A stretch of DNA of 64,000 nt from Terriglobia bacterium (GCA_020073215.1 JAIQFO010000018.1:29971-93970), one strand, 5' to 3'. Numbered from the stretch's first letter, positions 32,645 through 42,556 are shown. Notes: generated from the letters alone by a model not told the origin. Program-made: numbers and translations.

Positions 32645-33493
32645 CTATGCCGTCTTTTGTTGTCCGGCGGCTCTGGGTTCCATACCCCGAATCGCGCGAA
32701 CAGACATTCGCGCGAGCCGCGGCCGTGTTCTCAACCGAAACAGCAGATAAAGCCCGAAAGGAAGTATGAGCAGACTGATGACTTGCGAGGTAGAAAGCAG
32801 ATCGTAGACATAGCGTCCGCGAGGGTCGTCGCGAACGAACTCCAAAAAAAATCGCACCACTGCGTAGTAAAGCACGTACGCCAGAATAACTTCACCTTGG
32901 AACGTCTTCGTCCTTCTCAGCCACAACAACAGTGGAATCGCCAGCAGAACTACTGCCGCTTCGTAGAGTTGTGTGGGATGGAGTTTCACGCCCAGCGGCA
33001 CGCCGGTTAAATTGTGAGCAACCTGCGAAGTGAAGGTCACGCCCAGTCGGGAACTGGTCGGCGTGCCCCAGCAGCAACCCGCCAGGAAACAGCCGATCCG
33101 CCCCATCCCCTGGGCTAGAGCCAATCCCGGAGCAATGCAATCTGCAACCTGCCATCCGGGAAGCCCTACGACGCGGAAGTAGAGGGACGAGCACGCGGTG
33201 GCCATCAGGAAGCCGCCGTAAAACACGCCACCCTTGCCCAGCATCTGGTCAAAGACGAAGTGCTCCCAGCCTCCCGAATAGAATCCGGGATAATCCAAAG
33301 CGGTGAGCAGCTTCGATCCAACTCCGGCGCTCAGCACAATCACCAGCCCCAGGCCTTCCATCTTGGCGGCGGACAGTCCTTCTTTCTGCGCCAAATGGAC
33401 CGGCCAGAGAATAGCGAATAGGAATCCCAGCGCGGTCATCACGCCATAGCTGAAAACCGGCAGTTGGCCAATGTGCATGAGGGTCGGAAACAT
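32645..33493 (-). CDS. lgt: prolipoprotein diacylglyceryl transferase
   Basis: The 282-residue membrane protein carries the Lgt signature GRIGCFLAGCCWG around residues 130-142 and the conserved HPTQLYEA segment near residue 180. Seven hydrophobic segments are seen. Lgt moves diacylglycerol from phosphatidylglycerol to the lipobox Cys, the first step of lipoprotein maturation. Its ATG opens MFPTLMHIGQLPVFSYG, normal for the family. Confidence 0.95.
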   Translation of the reverse strand: MFPTLMHIGQLPVFSYGVMTALGFLFAILWPVHLAQKEGLSAAKMEGLGLVIVLSAGVGSKLLTALDYPGFYSGGWEHFVFDQMLGKGGVFYGGFLMATACSSLYFRVVGLPGWQVADCIAPGLALAQGMGRIGCFLAGCCWGTPTSSRLGVTFTSQVAHNLTGVPLGVKLHPTQLYEAAVVLLAIPLLLWLRRTKTFQGEVILAYVLYYAVVRFFLEFVRDDPRGRYVYDLLSTSQVISLLILPFGLYLLFRLRTRPRLARMSVRAIRGMEPRAAGQQKTA

Positions 33494-33873
33494 CGAGACG
33501 CCCTAGGCAATTCCTTCTTTGTCACGAGTGAAATTTTGATTTTGGTTTTCAGACGCGAAATGGGCAGGCACTTCCCGGAAGGAATAAAGACTGTCGCACG
33601 AAACAGCCGAAACGCTGAGAACGAGCACCATTTCTTACCTGGGAGGTGCGATTGCGCGAATCAGAGGCCCCAACAACAGTGTCAAAACTTTTAGCAGAAT
33701 GTGAGCGCGCGGGTCAAGCGGCGCTGATGAATTATTTGCAAAAATTTGTATGAGGCTAATTTGTCCTTATTGTGTAGTGCACACTTTTGCGCTTTCAGTG
33801 CAAGGGCACTTCGTGAAGCACGCGTAGCGCCGGGTTTGGGCTCTCCCTGCCTTAAACCACCATCACGCGCACT
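33494..33873. other. intergenic region without recognised gene
   Basis: About 380 bases lie upstream of lgt and downstream of the BNR-repeat gene. I find no convincing ORF, terminator or repeat. Confidence 0.5.
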
Positions 33874-36800
33874 CTAGCGCGACATCAGAAACTCAACCTG
33901 CCGCTCAATTTCAGAGATCGCAATGGGAGCAAGCTTAGCCTCACCCAGTTGCTGGTTGAGCTGCGCCAATCGCGTTTGCTTGAATCCATTCCACTCCGCA
34001 ATGCGTGCCTTTACCTGCCGGCTTGCCTCTGTGTAAACCGCGATGGCCTGCGAAGGCACGGCACGGTCTCCACTCTCGACGACCCGCAGAGCCGATGCCA
34101 GACCCGCGTAAGCCTCTTCCAACCCGGCACCCTCCTTGGCCACGTGTTCCTTGTTCACAGGAATCGTGTTCGCAAGAATCTTGCCGATTTCGGATCGTGC
34201 CTCATCCAGCGCTGACTTGAGCTGTGCGCTTTGTGCCCCCAAGGCCTGCGGACCCAGCTTCTGTTGAATGTCAGCGAGTTGTTTCTGAACCGACCCAATC
34301 TCGGCCAGTGCGCGCCGCGCTTCGATGGTTTCCCCAAACATCTGTCGACCCAACTGCAACTGCTGCGCGAGCACCTCGGGAGTCGCCGGCGAGCGCGGAT
34401 CCATCATCACTTTTAGCGATTGGTTCTGCGTTTTCCCATCGACTGTCAAGCGCACCTGGTAGATTCCCGGCACCGCTTTCGGCCCGCTCGGATTCCGGTA
34501 GTCGGACTCTTCGTCCGCGCTCGGGCCACCCGAACTGCCCCACGTCAGGTTCCAAACGAAGCGGTGCATTCCGGCAGTTTTCTCGAGGACTTCGGGCTTC
34601 GGGAACCAGCGCTCGGCGATAGGAAGCGCCCGGTGCTTTCCCGTACTTTGATCCTCTGACGAAAACTTTCGGATGAGGTTCTGCTGTGCATCGAAAACTT
34701 CCAGCCCGACAACGCTAGCCGCCGCCGGTAGGAAATAATCAATCACCGCGCCATTGGGAGGATTCTCTGCCGTTGGCTCTTCGGGCGGAAGCGGCGTACC
34801 CGTAAAAAAGTCGTTATCCACGCGCACCGCCGTGGCCGGACGGTAAAGCCACGGGCCACCGTCCCTTCTCGCCTCCATCGCCTGGCGAAGCGGCGTGATG
34901 TTATCGAGAATCCAGAAGGAACGCCCGTGCGTGGCAATCACCAGGTCATCACCGTGGATGGTAAGATCGCGAACCGAGCTCACGGGCAGGTTCAATTGCA
35001 AGGACTGCCAGTGGTCGCCGTCGTCCCACGATATGTAAACTCCAAATTCAGTTCCCGCGAACAGGAGCCCTCGGCTCTGCGGGTCTTCGCGAACCGCGCG
35101 CAAAAATGCTGGGGCCGTAATGCCGTCCGTGATCCGCTGCCAGGTGGCCCCGTAGTTCCGCGTGCGATAGAGGTAAGGCGTCTGATCGTTGAGGCGCCCG
35201 CGATCGACGGCGGCATAGGCCACGCCGGGATCGAAATGCGAAGCTTCGATCAGCGAGATCTTGCTCCAGTCGCTCAGTCCTGGCGGGGTGACATCCTTCC
35301 AGTTCTTTCCTCCATCGCGGGTGAGGTGTATCAATCCCGTGTCGCTTCCCACCCAAATCAAATCGCGATTGAGCGGCGAGGGCGCGATCGTGAACACCAC
35401 GCCATAGCCGGCGCGTTTGGCTTCCTCAATCGTTGGCGAACCTTGCGTTGGCGGACTCGACGGTTTCGTAGCTTTTGAATCCCCCGCATCGCCGGCCGCC
35501 CCTGTGAGATCGGGACTGATGGTCTCCCAGTGCAGACCGCCATCGACCGTCTTCATCACATACTGCGTCCCCAGATAAAGCGTTGTCAGGTCAGCCGGGG
35601 AAAGTACCAGCGGCGGAGTCCACGGCGCGCGATATTTCCGCTCATGGACTTCCGAGTCCCACCGCAATGCGGGCCACGGCGTGATGTCCTGGCTGAGGCC
35701 AGTCCGCTTGTTGAACCGGGCAACCGTCCCGAAAGTCCCACTCAGATAAATGATGTTAGGGTCCTTCGGATCGAGCGCCAGGTATCCGCTCTCGCTCGGA
35801 CCGGCCGGAAACCAATCCCGCGGCGTGATCCGCCCGTGGTCGGTGCGGCTAACCACCGCGGCAGCGCCGGTATCCTGCTGCGCGCCATACACAACGTAAG
35901 GAAACTGGTTGTCGGTCGTCACATGATAGAGCTGCGCCGTGGGCTGGTTGTACCAACTGCTCCAAGTCTGGCCACGATTCAGGCTGATCGTGGTTCCCTG
36001 GTCCGTTCCGAGCACCATACTGGACGAATTCTTCGGGTCGATCCAGAGCTGGTGATAGTCGTCTCCCCCCGGCGCGCCGCGCAAGACCGAAATCGTCTTC
36101 CCGCCGTCCTCAGATCTATAAAGAGCAATGTTCGGGATGTAGATGACCTCGGGATTCTGCGGGTCGATCGAGATGCCACCGAAATACCACTCCCGGCTCG
36201 TCAGCCGAGGATCTGCGTTGGCCAGCACCCACGTGTTGCCTCCATCGTCAGAACGATAGAGGCCGGAGTTTTTCGCCTCGGATCCTTTCGCTTCGATCAG
36301 CGCATACACACGCCTGGCGTCCGGAGCAACGTCGACGCCAACGCGCCCCCAATCGCCAGCGGGCAGCCCGTGTCCCACCAACCGCAACCAGGTTTTGCCC
36401 GCATCCTGAGAACGGTAAAGGCCGCTACCGGGTCCATCGATGGGGGCGTAGGTGCTCCACGGAGGACGATGCGAATTCCACGCGCCGGCAAACAAGACCT
36501 GCGGCGCGGAAGAACATATCGCCAGATCCGAAATACCGGCTCCCGGCCCCAGATCGAGAACCCGCGTCCAATGCTTTCCCCCATCGACCGACTTGTAAAC
36601 GCCACGATCTTGGTTGGGGCCATAAGCGTGCCCCAGAGCGCCGACATAAACTATGGCCGGATTCCGCGGATCAATCACAATGCGGCTGATCTGGCGCGTG
36701 TCCTCCAAGCCAATGTGAGTCCACGTCGCGCCGCCGTCGGTCGATTTGTAGACGCCATTGCCCGTGGAGAGGTCCGAACGAATATCGCTCTCGCCGGTTC

Positions 36801-37128
36801 CGGCATAGATGGTCTTAGGATCGGAGGGGGACACGGCCAGTGCACCGATCGAGGCCACCGGCTGGCGGTCAAAAATCGGCGTCCAGACCACTCCGGCGTC
36901 GGTTGTCTTCCAGATACCGCCATCGACCGACCCGAAATAGAAAGTCGCCGAGTCGCCCGGCACGCCAGCCACGGCCACCACGCGTCCGCCGCGGAAGGGG
37001 CCGATAAGTCGCCACTTGAGCCCATTCACCAGTTCCGTAGGTACCGGCTGCGCAATGGCCGCGACGGTGAACAGCAGAAAAGTACAAGCAGGAATACCAC
37101 GCTTCAAACACGACCAGAATTTGTGCAA
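33874..37128 (-). CDS. secreted BNR/sortilin-like multi-repeat protein
   Basis: The 1,084-residue protein has an export signal (residues 6-27, ending AIAQP) and a large region of Asp-box (BNR) repeats, for example GGIWKTTDAGVVW, NGVYKSTDGGATWTHI, RGVYKSVDGGKHWTRV and GLYRSDDGGNTW. These build beta-propellers as in sialidases, sortilin/Vps10 and xyloglucanases. The N-terminal PxELVNGLKWRLIGPFRGGRVVAVAG is typical of a secreted family in Acidobacteria and Bacteroidetes. The last 200 residues are helical. It lacks an obvious catalytic triad, so substrate binding or hydrolysis stays open. Confidence 0.85.
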   Translation of the reverse strand: MHKFWSCLKRGIPACTFLLFTVAAIAQPVPTELVNGLKWRLIGPFRGGRVVAVAGVPGDSATFYFGSVDGGIWKTTDAGVVWTPIFDRQPVASIGALAVSPSDPKTIYAGTGESDIRSDLSTGNGVYKSTDGGATWTHIGLEDTRQISRIVIDPRNPAIVYVGALGHAYGPNQDRGVYKSVDGGKHWTRVLDLGPGAGISDLAICSSAPQVLFAGAWNSHRPPWSTYAPIDGPGSGLYRSQDAGKTWLRLVGHGLPAGDWGRVGVDVAPDARRVYALIEAKGSEAKNSGLYRSDDGGNTWVLANADPRLTSREWYFGGISIDPQNPEVIYIPNIALYRSEDGGKTISVLRGAPGGDDYHQLWIDPKNSSSMVLGTDQGTTISLNRGQTWSSWYNQPTAQLYHVTTDNQFPYVVYGAQQDTGAAAVVSRTDHGRITPRDWFPAGPSESGYLALDPKDPNIIYLSGTFGTVARFNKRTGLSQDITPWPALRWDSEVHERKYRAPWTPPLVLSPADLTTLYLGTQYVMKTVDGGLHWETISPDLTGAAGDAGDSKATKPSSPPTQGSPTIEEAKRAGYGVVFTIAPSPLNRDLIWVGSDTGLIHLTRDGGKNWKDVTPPGLSDWSKISLIEASHFDPGVAYAAVDRGRLNDQTPYLYRTRNYGATWQRITDGITAPAFLRAVREDPQSRGLLFAGTEFGVYISWDDGDHWQSLQLNLPVSSVRDLTIHGDDLVIATHGRSFWILDNITPLRQAMEARRDGGPWLYRPATAVRVDNDFFTGTPLPPEEPTAENPPNGAVIDYFLPAAASVVGLEVFDAQQNLIRKFSSEDQSTGKHRALPIAERWFPKPEVLEKTAGMHRFVWNLTWGSSGGPSADEESDYRNPSGPKAVPGIYQVRLTVDGKTQNQSLKVMMDPRSPATPEVLAQQLQLGRQMFGETIEARRALAEIGSVQKQLADIQQKLGPQALGAQSAQLKSALDEARSEIGKILANTIPVNKEHVAKEGAGLEEAYAGLASALRVVESGDRAVPSQAIAVYTEASRQVKARIAEWNGFKQTRLAQLNQQLGEAKLAPIAISEIERQVEFLMSR

Positions 37129-37476
37129 GTTAGGAGCCCCTCGTTTTGCCGATTTAGTTTAGACGAAGCTGGCGTTCTCCAGGCACGACGAAATTTTCTG
37201 CTAGCGGGTAAGGTTCGCGTAGAATCTGCACCACCCATGAACCCCAGGAAGCCAAAGTATCACGAACGCTCTTGGTCTCAGGTCTCAAGGGGGTCTTCCT
37301 TCGTGTACCGGAACGTTCCCTGTTTTGCCGAGCCCCGAGCGAAGCCGAGCGGGCATTCGAAGGGCGCCCTTTGTGGTTAACGGTTTTGCAAATTGACCCG
37401 CCGCCTGATTTTGGGTTTTCTTGACGGCGCTGAGAATGAACTGTACACTTCGAATTACTGAACTGGAGAGTTTCCC
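37129..37476. other. intergenic region with a palindromic repeat
   Basis: GAAGCCGA followed by GAAGGGCGCCCTTTGTGGTT (near 37340-37380) resembles a repeat before the M20 peptidase gene, GAAGCCGAAGGGTACCCTG (near 41210). It looks like a dispersed acidobacterial repeat. The end of the gap holds the toxin-antitoxin promoter. Confidence 0.4.
37421..37449 (+). promoter_or_regulatory. sigma-70 promoter of the toxin-antitoxin pair
   Basis: TTGACG, a 17-base spacer and TACACT precede GGAGAG and the ATG at 37477. Confidence 0.6.
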
Positions 37477-37776
37477 ATGCTGAGAACCGACCAGAATAAC
37501 ACGATCGTCGTCTCCGCGCTCCAAGCCCGCTCCAATTTTGGCAAACTGTTGCGCCGCGTCGATAACGAGCACCGCTCGCTCCTCATCGAGAAGCGCGGCT
37601 CTCCAAAAGCGGTGCTCTTGAGCATCCGGGACTATGTGCGACTCGCTGCTCCCGAACCAGAGGTACTCCGCCTGATCGGAGAGGAGTCCCGACGCAAGGG
37701 CACAAATACGCTCAACTCGCGCCGGATCGACCAGGTCATCAAGTCCGCGCGGACGCAAAAACCGAAGCGTCGTTGA
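37477..37776 (+). CDS. Phd/YefM-type antitoxin
   Basis: The 99-residue protein has the Phd/YefM N-terminal domain: IVVSALQARSNFGKLLRRVDNEHRSLLIEKRGSPKAVLLSIRDY. It binds its own promoter and the toxin. The C-terminal tail (NTLNSRRIDQVIKSARTQK) is basic and probably folds on the toxin. A PIN-domain gene follows ten bases later. Confidence 0.85.
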   Translation: MLRTDQNNTIVVSALQARSNFGKLLRRVDNEHRSLLIEKRGSPKAVLLSIRDYVRLAAPEPEVLRLIGEESRRKGTNTLNSRRIDQVIKSARTQKPKRR

Positions 37777-37786
37777 CCTGACAACG

Positions 37787-38209
37787 ATGATCCCGCTTCG
37801 GCTCGTAATCGATACCAACATCCTCGTCTCGGCGGCGCTCAAACCGGACGGACTTCAGCGCACTGTGCTCCTCATTGCGCTCACCAAACCCGCCAGGCTG
37901 TACGTTACCGAAGCCATTCTCGCAGAGTATCGCGAGGTGCTCGCCCACCCGGAATTCAAGATCCGCAAGGGCCTTCGGCAACAATTGCTCCAGCTCATCC
38001 AGAACCACGCGCACCTCGTTTCCCCTGCGCGCCCTCTCTATGTCGCGCGCGATCCAGACGATAACAAGTTCCTGAAATGTGCGGATGCCGCCCGCGCCGA
38101 TTACCTGGTAACCGGCAACCAGCGGCATTTCCCAAAATTCTGGAAACAGACCAAGGTAATCACGTCCAGCGACTTTATCGGCATCGTAGCGCCGCACTTC
38201 CACTCGTGA
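37787..38209 (+). CDS. PIN-domain toxin (ribonuclease)
   Basis: The 140-residue protein has the PIN pattern: D9 in LVIDTNILVSA, an acidic residue near TEAILAEYREVL, and DPDDNKFLKCADAARADYLVTGN with two acidic residues. These hold the metal for RNA cleavage. Paired with the antitoxin upstream it forms a type II toxin-antitoxin module. Which RNA it cuts is unknown. Confidence 0.85.
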   Translation: MIPLRLVIDTNILVSAALKPDGLQRTVLLIALTKPARLYVTEAILAEYREVLAHPEFKIRKGLRQQLLQLIQNHAHLVSPARPLYVARDPDDNKFLKCADAARADYLVTGNQRHFPKFWKQTKVITSSDFIGIVAPHFHS

Positions 38210-38253
38210 CCGTCATCACTGCGAGCCCCGCGCCCCTGTGCCAGTTTATGGGG

Positions 38254-39009
38254 ATGAGCCCCACCATCAAGAACGATCGCGCAGCGTGGTTGCAAGGCCC
38301 TTCGGCCGATTGCTCCGTTCTCCCAGCCGAACGCAAGAACCCTTGTCGGCTGGTCCTTTTAGGCGCCCCCGGAGTAGGCAAAGGCACGCAAGCCGAAATC
38401 CTGACCGCTCGTCTGGGCGCCTGCCATCTCTCGACCGGAGACGTCTTTCGAGCGGCCGGCAAGCGGCCCGACTGCGATCAATCCCCAGCCATGAAGGCAG
38501 CCCTGGGGTACATGCGCCGCGGCGACCTGGTGCCCGATTCCACCGTTTGGGAGATGGTGCGTGAGCGCAGCAAGTGCGTCCTCCATTGCGGCGGCTTCAT
38601 CCTCGATGGATTCCCCCGCACCCTCGGCCAAGCCCAGTCGCTCAAAGAGTTGATGGAGAAGGAGAACATGTCTCTCAGCGCGGTTGTGAACTACGAACTC
38701 CCGGTGGATGAGATCGTAGGGCGCCTGAGCGGTCGCCGCACCTGCGAAAAATGCAAGTCGGTTTTTAACGTCAAAGAGCGGCCACCGAAGTTTGAGGGCA
38801 TCTGCGATCGCTGCGGCGGACGCCTGGTGCAGCGCGAAGACGACCGCCCTGAAGCCATCTCCGTCCGTCTCGAAGCCTACGACCGAAGCACCGCACCCCT
38901 CATCCAGTTCTACAAGGATCTGGGCCTGCTCCTGCCGGTTCTAGCCAAGGGATCTCCCGAGGAAATCGCAGCGCGCACCGTAGATCAGTTAAATGCTCTG
39001 GAAGCTTGA
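38254..39009 (+). CDS. adk: adenylate kinase
   Basis: From ATG 38254 (38248 is an in-frame alternative) the protein has 251 residues, including about 30 extra N-terminal residues before the P-loop VLLGAPGVGKGTQAE. The NMP region has STGDVFRAA and DGFPRTLGQA. The LID carries four Cys (TCEKC and CDRC), so it is a zinc-type enzyme. Adk converts ATP and AMP to two ADP. It sits apart from the ribosomal protein operon where adk often lies, and the added N end is unusual, so this may be a second copy. Confidence 0.85.
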   Translation: MSPTIKNDRAAWLQGPSADCSVLPAERKNPCRLVLLGAPGVGKGTQAEILTARLGACHLSTGDVFRAAGKRPDCDQSPAMKAALGYMRRGDLVPDSTVWEMVRERSKCVLHCGGFILDGFPRTLGQAQSLKELMEKENMSLSAVVNYELPVDEIVGRLSGRRTCEKCKSVFNVKERPPKFEGICDRCGGRLVQREDDRPEAISVRLEAYDRSTAPLIQFYKDLGLLLPVLAKGSPEEIAARTVDQLNALEA

Positions 39010-39074
39010 CAACCTTGCCACCGGGAGGGCCGGGCGCCCTCCGCATAGAACTCGCGACTGCTCACGCTGCTCAT

Positions 39075-40586
39075 TCATCTGCTCGCCAATGGATCGGCGA
39101 TTTTCGCCGCCGGACCCCCGACACGGCTGTGGCGCTCTCCCTGCCGCTGCAACCGAAAGGCCGGAACGATCAGAGCCTGTTCCAGCGTTGGACGATTCAG
39201 GCTCAACAGAGTTTCCGCCGCACGGTTCGATTCTGCCTGTTTGCCGAGCTTTTGGTACGCCCGCACCAGCGTGCGCAGGGCGAACGGATCCCGATCGTCC
39301 TCTTCCAGATCCTGCGCCGCATTGTCCCACTTGCCCTCGGCGGCAAGCATTGCACCGTGCGCGCTGTAGTAGGCATGCTGGATCGTCGTGCGCCGGCTCA
39401 AGGTCGCCAGTTGGTTGAGTTCAGCGACCGAAGCTCGCGCCTGTTCCCGGTTCCCAGCATCGAGATCGCGAAGAACTCGGGTATACACCACAACCGCCAT
39501 TTCCTCGTCCCGCGCGGCTTGGCTCATCCCCTTGTCTTCTTTCAACACATCACTCGCCTTGCTCAGCAATTCCAGGGCAGTCTGCGGATTCTCTTGATAG
39601 AGCGCCATCTGCCGATACGCTTCGGCTTCCGGCTCCCCCAGGCCCTTCGCCCGGGCCTGGCCGGCCACGGCCTGAAAGGCTTTGTCCGCGGCCGCGAAAT
39701 CTTTCTCGCGCACGTAGGTAGCCGCGGACTGCAGCCCCCACTCTGCCGCCTGCGCCTCCGAGGGAGCCATTTTGATTGCCTTCTCGTATTCCACGCGAGC
39801 CCGAACCTGATCTCCCGCTAACGCGTAGGTGTCCGCAATCCCAAGCTGAGCTGAGGAAAAAGTTGGATCAAGCTGCAGAGCGGCACGATACTCTGAGAAC
39901 GCGTCGTCGAATCGTCCCATCACCCGCGAGAGTTCGGCGAGGCTGTCATGCGAGTTGGGTTCCTTCGGAACTGCTTCCATGTATTTCCGAGCCGCGGCCA
40001 TCATTCTTGGCCAATCGCGACGAGCGGCATAGCAATAAGCAAGTTCATTCCAGGAGCCGGGAAAGTTGGTCGTGCGCTCAAAGTAAGGGATGGCCCTTTC
40101 GTCCTCGTTCTGGTGAATCAGCCACCAGCCGGCAAACCACGTCAGGTTCGGGTCGTGCGGATAAAGCCCCAGAAGCTGGTTCATGTCCGCAATGGCCTCA
40201 AGAAAATGGCCGTCGCCAGCGTCCGCCATCCACGTAATGAACAATTGCTCGCCCTTCGTAACCTTCTTTGACAACCCCAGCGCAGCCTGGCGATGGCTCG
40301 CCTGTTCCCTGGGGTCCCGGGAAACGAAAGCGATAAACCCGTGCGCCAGAGCGAAATTGTGATCCTTCCTGACCGCCTGTTTCCAGATATTCACCGCGGT
40401 TTCAATTCTCAGGTCACTCTGAAAGCGAGCCAGACCCTGCTCGAACACATTCCGCGCCTTGGCCGAACGAGTCGTCACGGGAAGTGTCTCTTCCCGGTGC
40501 GCTGGCTCCGCCGCGGCGGCGTAGGACAATGGCAGACCGGCAGTGAGTAACACGAACCCAAGAATCGCTGCACGCTTGCTTAGCAT
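39075..40586 (-). CDS. exported TPR-repeat protein
   Basis: The 503-residue protein has a signal peptide ending SYAAAAE. Next come many tetratricopeptide repeats (KARNVFEQGLARFQSDLRIETAVNIWKQAV, FDDAFSEYRAALQLDPTFSSAQLGIADTYALAG). The last 100 residues include WDNAAQDLEEDDRDPFALRTLVRAYQKLGKQ, also TPR-like. It probably acts as a periplasmic scaffold. No enzyme motif is visible. It shares direction with the substrate-binding-like gene upstream. Confidence 0.75.
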   Translation of the reverse strand: MLSKRAAILGFVLLTAGLPLSYAAAAEPAHREETLPVTTRSAKARNVFEQGLARFQSDLRIETAVNIWKQAVRKDHNFALAHGFIAFVSRDPREQASHRQAALGLSKKVTKGEQLFITWMADAGDGHFLEAIADMNQLLGLYPHDPNLTWFAGWWLIHQNEDERAIPYFERTTNFPGSWNELAYCYAARRDWPRMMAAARKYMEAVPKEPNSHDSLAELSRVMGRFDDAFSEYRAALQLDPTFSSAQLGIADTYALAGDQVRARVEYEKAIKMAPSEAQAAEWGLQSAATYVREKDFAAADKAFQAVAGQARAKGLGEPEAEAYRQMALYQENPQTALELLSKASDVLKEDKGMSQAARDEEMAVVVYTRVLRDLDAGNREQARASVAELNQLATLSRRTTIQHAYYSAHGAMLAAEGKWDNAAQDLEEDDRDPFALRTLVRAYQKLGKQAESNRAAETLLSLNRPTLEQALIVPAFRLQRQGERHSRVGGPAAKIADPLASR

Positions 40587-40594
40587 GAAGGCCT

Positions 40595-41047
40595 CTATTT
40601 CCCTCGCAACAGATATCCCGCTTCCAGCGGAAGCAGGTCGTCGATCTTCAAGACCTTGACGTCATGGGTGATGGAATACACGTCGATCAGCCCAATGGCG
40701 CCACGGGTAGATCCAACGAAACGCAACAAGTCCTCATCGGAACTCGCGACCACAATGGAGCCCTTGTGGTTCGCTATCAGCGCCTTCAGTTCGTCGAACG
40801 AAGTCTTGTATAGCCGGTCCCGCACGATTTGCATTTCCGGAGACCCCGGCTCGCGGATCACCACCGTGATGGCCGAGCCATCCGGCCAAGTCCGGCTTTG
40901 AGCTTTGAGAATCTTGACGAGATTTACAGACGTAAGACCCGACGCCGGATTCTCTTTTTCGACGACGACGGCCAGTTGCTTGGCGCCGCAATGGACCGCA
41001 AGGCCGATCACGAGAAGGAAGGTTCCAAGTCTTGTGCCGCGCTGCAT
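40595..41047 (-). CDS. substrate-binding-like periplasmic protein
   Basis: The ATG at 41047 gives 150 residues; a start at 41110 adds a segment that does not look like a leader. A signal segment (RLGTFLLVIGLAVHCGAK) is followed by LVKILKAQSRTWPDGSAITVVIREPGSPE and GAIGLIDVYSITHDVKVLKID, the pattern of phosphate-type PBP-like domains. TATAAT ends only seven bases before the ATG and no ribosome site is seen, so the mRNA may be leaderless. A complete transporter is not adjacent. Confidence 0.65.
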   Translation of the reverse strand: MQRGTRLGTFLLVIGLAVHCGAKQLAVVVEKENPASGLTSVNLVKILKAQSRTWPDGSAITVVIREPGSPEMQIVRDRLYKTSFDELKALIANHKGSIVVASSDEDLLRFVGSTRGAIGLIDVYSITHDVKVLKIDDLLPLEAGYLLRGK

Positions 41048-41278
41048 GAAGAGAATTATAGGTGACCATGCGAGAAGCTTTTGCGCACTAAAGTAACAAG
41101 CGCTCACCAACTATCTCGAACGGCCATGGATGCGATAGCCTGATACCTTCTAGGGAAAGTCTGATTAAGTCCCAGGGGGACTCCGTGCGCCCCGGAGCCT
41201 GCTGAGTGAAGCCGAAGGGTACCCTGTGGTTCAAGGTTTTCGATGGTACTTAATCAGAGTTTCAGGAAAGGCGGCAAA

Positions 41279-42478
41279 ATGATTGCAGTCCCGGAGGGTC
41301 GACCTAGTTCTGAGAAGCACTCTGAAGCCCAGCGTCGTCTTTCTTATTTCAGCGACCGCCGCGACGAAATCGTCTCGACCATCCGCGAGCTGGTCGAAAT
41401 CGAATCTCCCAGCGACAACAAGGCCGCCGTAGACCGCATCGCCCAGGCGGTCGCGCAGAAATTTTCCCAGCTCGGCGGCGAAGTTCGAATTCACCAGGCG
41501 AAAGACTTCGGCAACCACCTTCAGGTGAACTTCGCCGGCAAGTCCGCCCAGCCCGTGCTGCTGCTCGGCCACTACGACACCGTCTATCCCCTCGGCGCGC
41601 TCGCCACCATGCCGTGCCGCGTCAACGACAATAAACTGACCGGCCCCGGCGTCCTCGATATGAAGTCCGGCATCGCCCTGATGCTCCACGCCCTAGCCGC
41701 TCTGCAAGATTGGCATAAAAAAGTAGATGGGCATGGCGGATTGCCGCGCCCCGTTACCGTGCTTCTGGTTTCCGACGAGGAAGTCGGCAGCGATTCGTCG
41801 CGAGCCATCACCGAGTCGCTTGCGAAAAAAGCTGCGGCCGTGCTCGTCCTCGAGCCTTCCTATGGATTCCAGGGCGCCGTCAAAACCGCGCGCAAAGGAG
41901 TTGGCGAATACCGCGTCAAAGTCACCGGCAAGGCGTCTCATGCCGGCCTCGATTTCCAGAAGGGCGTGAACGCGATTCTGGAACTGTCACGTCAAATCCA
42001 AAAAATCTCCAGCTTCACTGAAATAAAGAAAGGCGTGACCGTAAGCGTCGGCATCGTCAGCGGCGGATCGCGAACCAACGTGATTCCGGCCGAAGCGTCG
42101 GCGCAGGTCGATGTTCGCATCGCGCGCATGAAAGACGCCGCCGGAATCGATAAGAAGATGCGCAGCCTGCGCCTCTTCAACCGCAAGTGCAAACTCGAGA
42201 TCATCGGAGGCATCAATCGTCCGCCCATGGAACGCACCGCCGGAGTGGCGGCGCTGTACGCGCAGGCCAAGGCCATCGCGCGCGACCTGGGATGGAAGCT
42301 AGGCGAAGCCGCCGTCGGCGGCGGTTCCGATGGCAATTTCACCGCCGGTTTGGGAATTCCAACCCTCGACGGTCTCGGCGCCGTAGGCGACGGAGCGCAC
42401 GCCCCGCACGAGCACATCCTGATCTCGGAGTTGCCCCGCCGAGCCGCCCTCCTGGCCAGCCTGATCGAAGCCGTGTAA
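41279..42478 (+). CDS. M20-family metallopeptidase (carboxypeptidase G2/ArgE-like)
   Basis: From ATG 41279 there are 399 residues. VLLLGHYDTVYPLGALA gives the first metal His/Asp, and DEEVGSDSSRAI the catalytic Glu. GGGSDGNFTAG and HAPHEHI near the C end supply further ligands. A dimerisation domain (GKASHAGLDFQKGVNAI) lies between. Members cut acyl-amino or peptide bonds, for example glutamate carboxypeptidases. The exact substrate is not predictable. An AGG-type ribosome site precedes the start. Confidence 0.85.
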   Translation: MIAVPEGRPSSEKHSEAQRRLSYFSDRRDEIVSTIRELVEIESPSDNKAAVDRIAQAVAQKFSQLGGEVRIHQAKDFGNHLQVNFAGKSAQPVLLLGHYDTVYPLGALATMPCRVNDNKLTGPGVLDMKSGIALMLHALAALQDWHKKVDGHGGLPRPVTVLLVSDEEVGSDSSRAITESLAKKAAAVLVLEPSYGFQGAVKTARKGVGEYRVKVTGKASHAGLDFQKGVNAILELSRQIQKISSFTEIKKGVTVSVGIVSGGSRTNVIPAEASAQVDVRIARMKDAAGIDKKMRSLRLFNRKCKLEIIGGINRPPMERTAGVAALYAQAKAIARDLGWKLGEAAVGGGSDGNFTAGLGIPTLDGLGAVGDGAHAPHEHILISELPRRAALLASLIEAV

Positions 42479-42499
42479 CCGTGCATGAGCAACACCACT

Positions 42500-42556
42500 C
42501 ATGAATCATTATCCATTCATGAATTGTCATCCACCCATGAATTGTCATCCTGAGCG
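42500..42556 (+). repeat. three tandem CATGAATTGTCATCC-type repeats
   Basis: Units CATGAATCATTATCC, CATGAATTGTCATCC and CATGAATTGTCATCC follow each other, 18 bases apart. The last leads into TGTCATCCTGAGCGAAGC, an intergenic sequence that recurs near 48374 in a diverged form. Confidence 0.6.

Noticed and set aside
35530..37380. A 616-residue plus-strand frame across the BNR-repeat gene
   Set aside because: It is Arg-rich and has no domain; the opposite strand has clear Asp-box repeats and a signal peptide.
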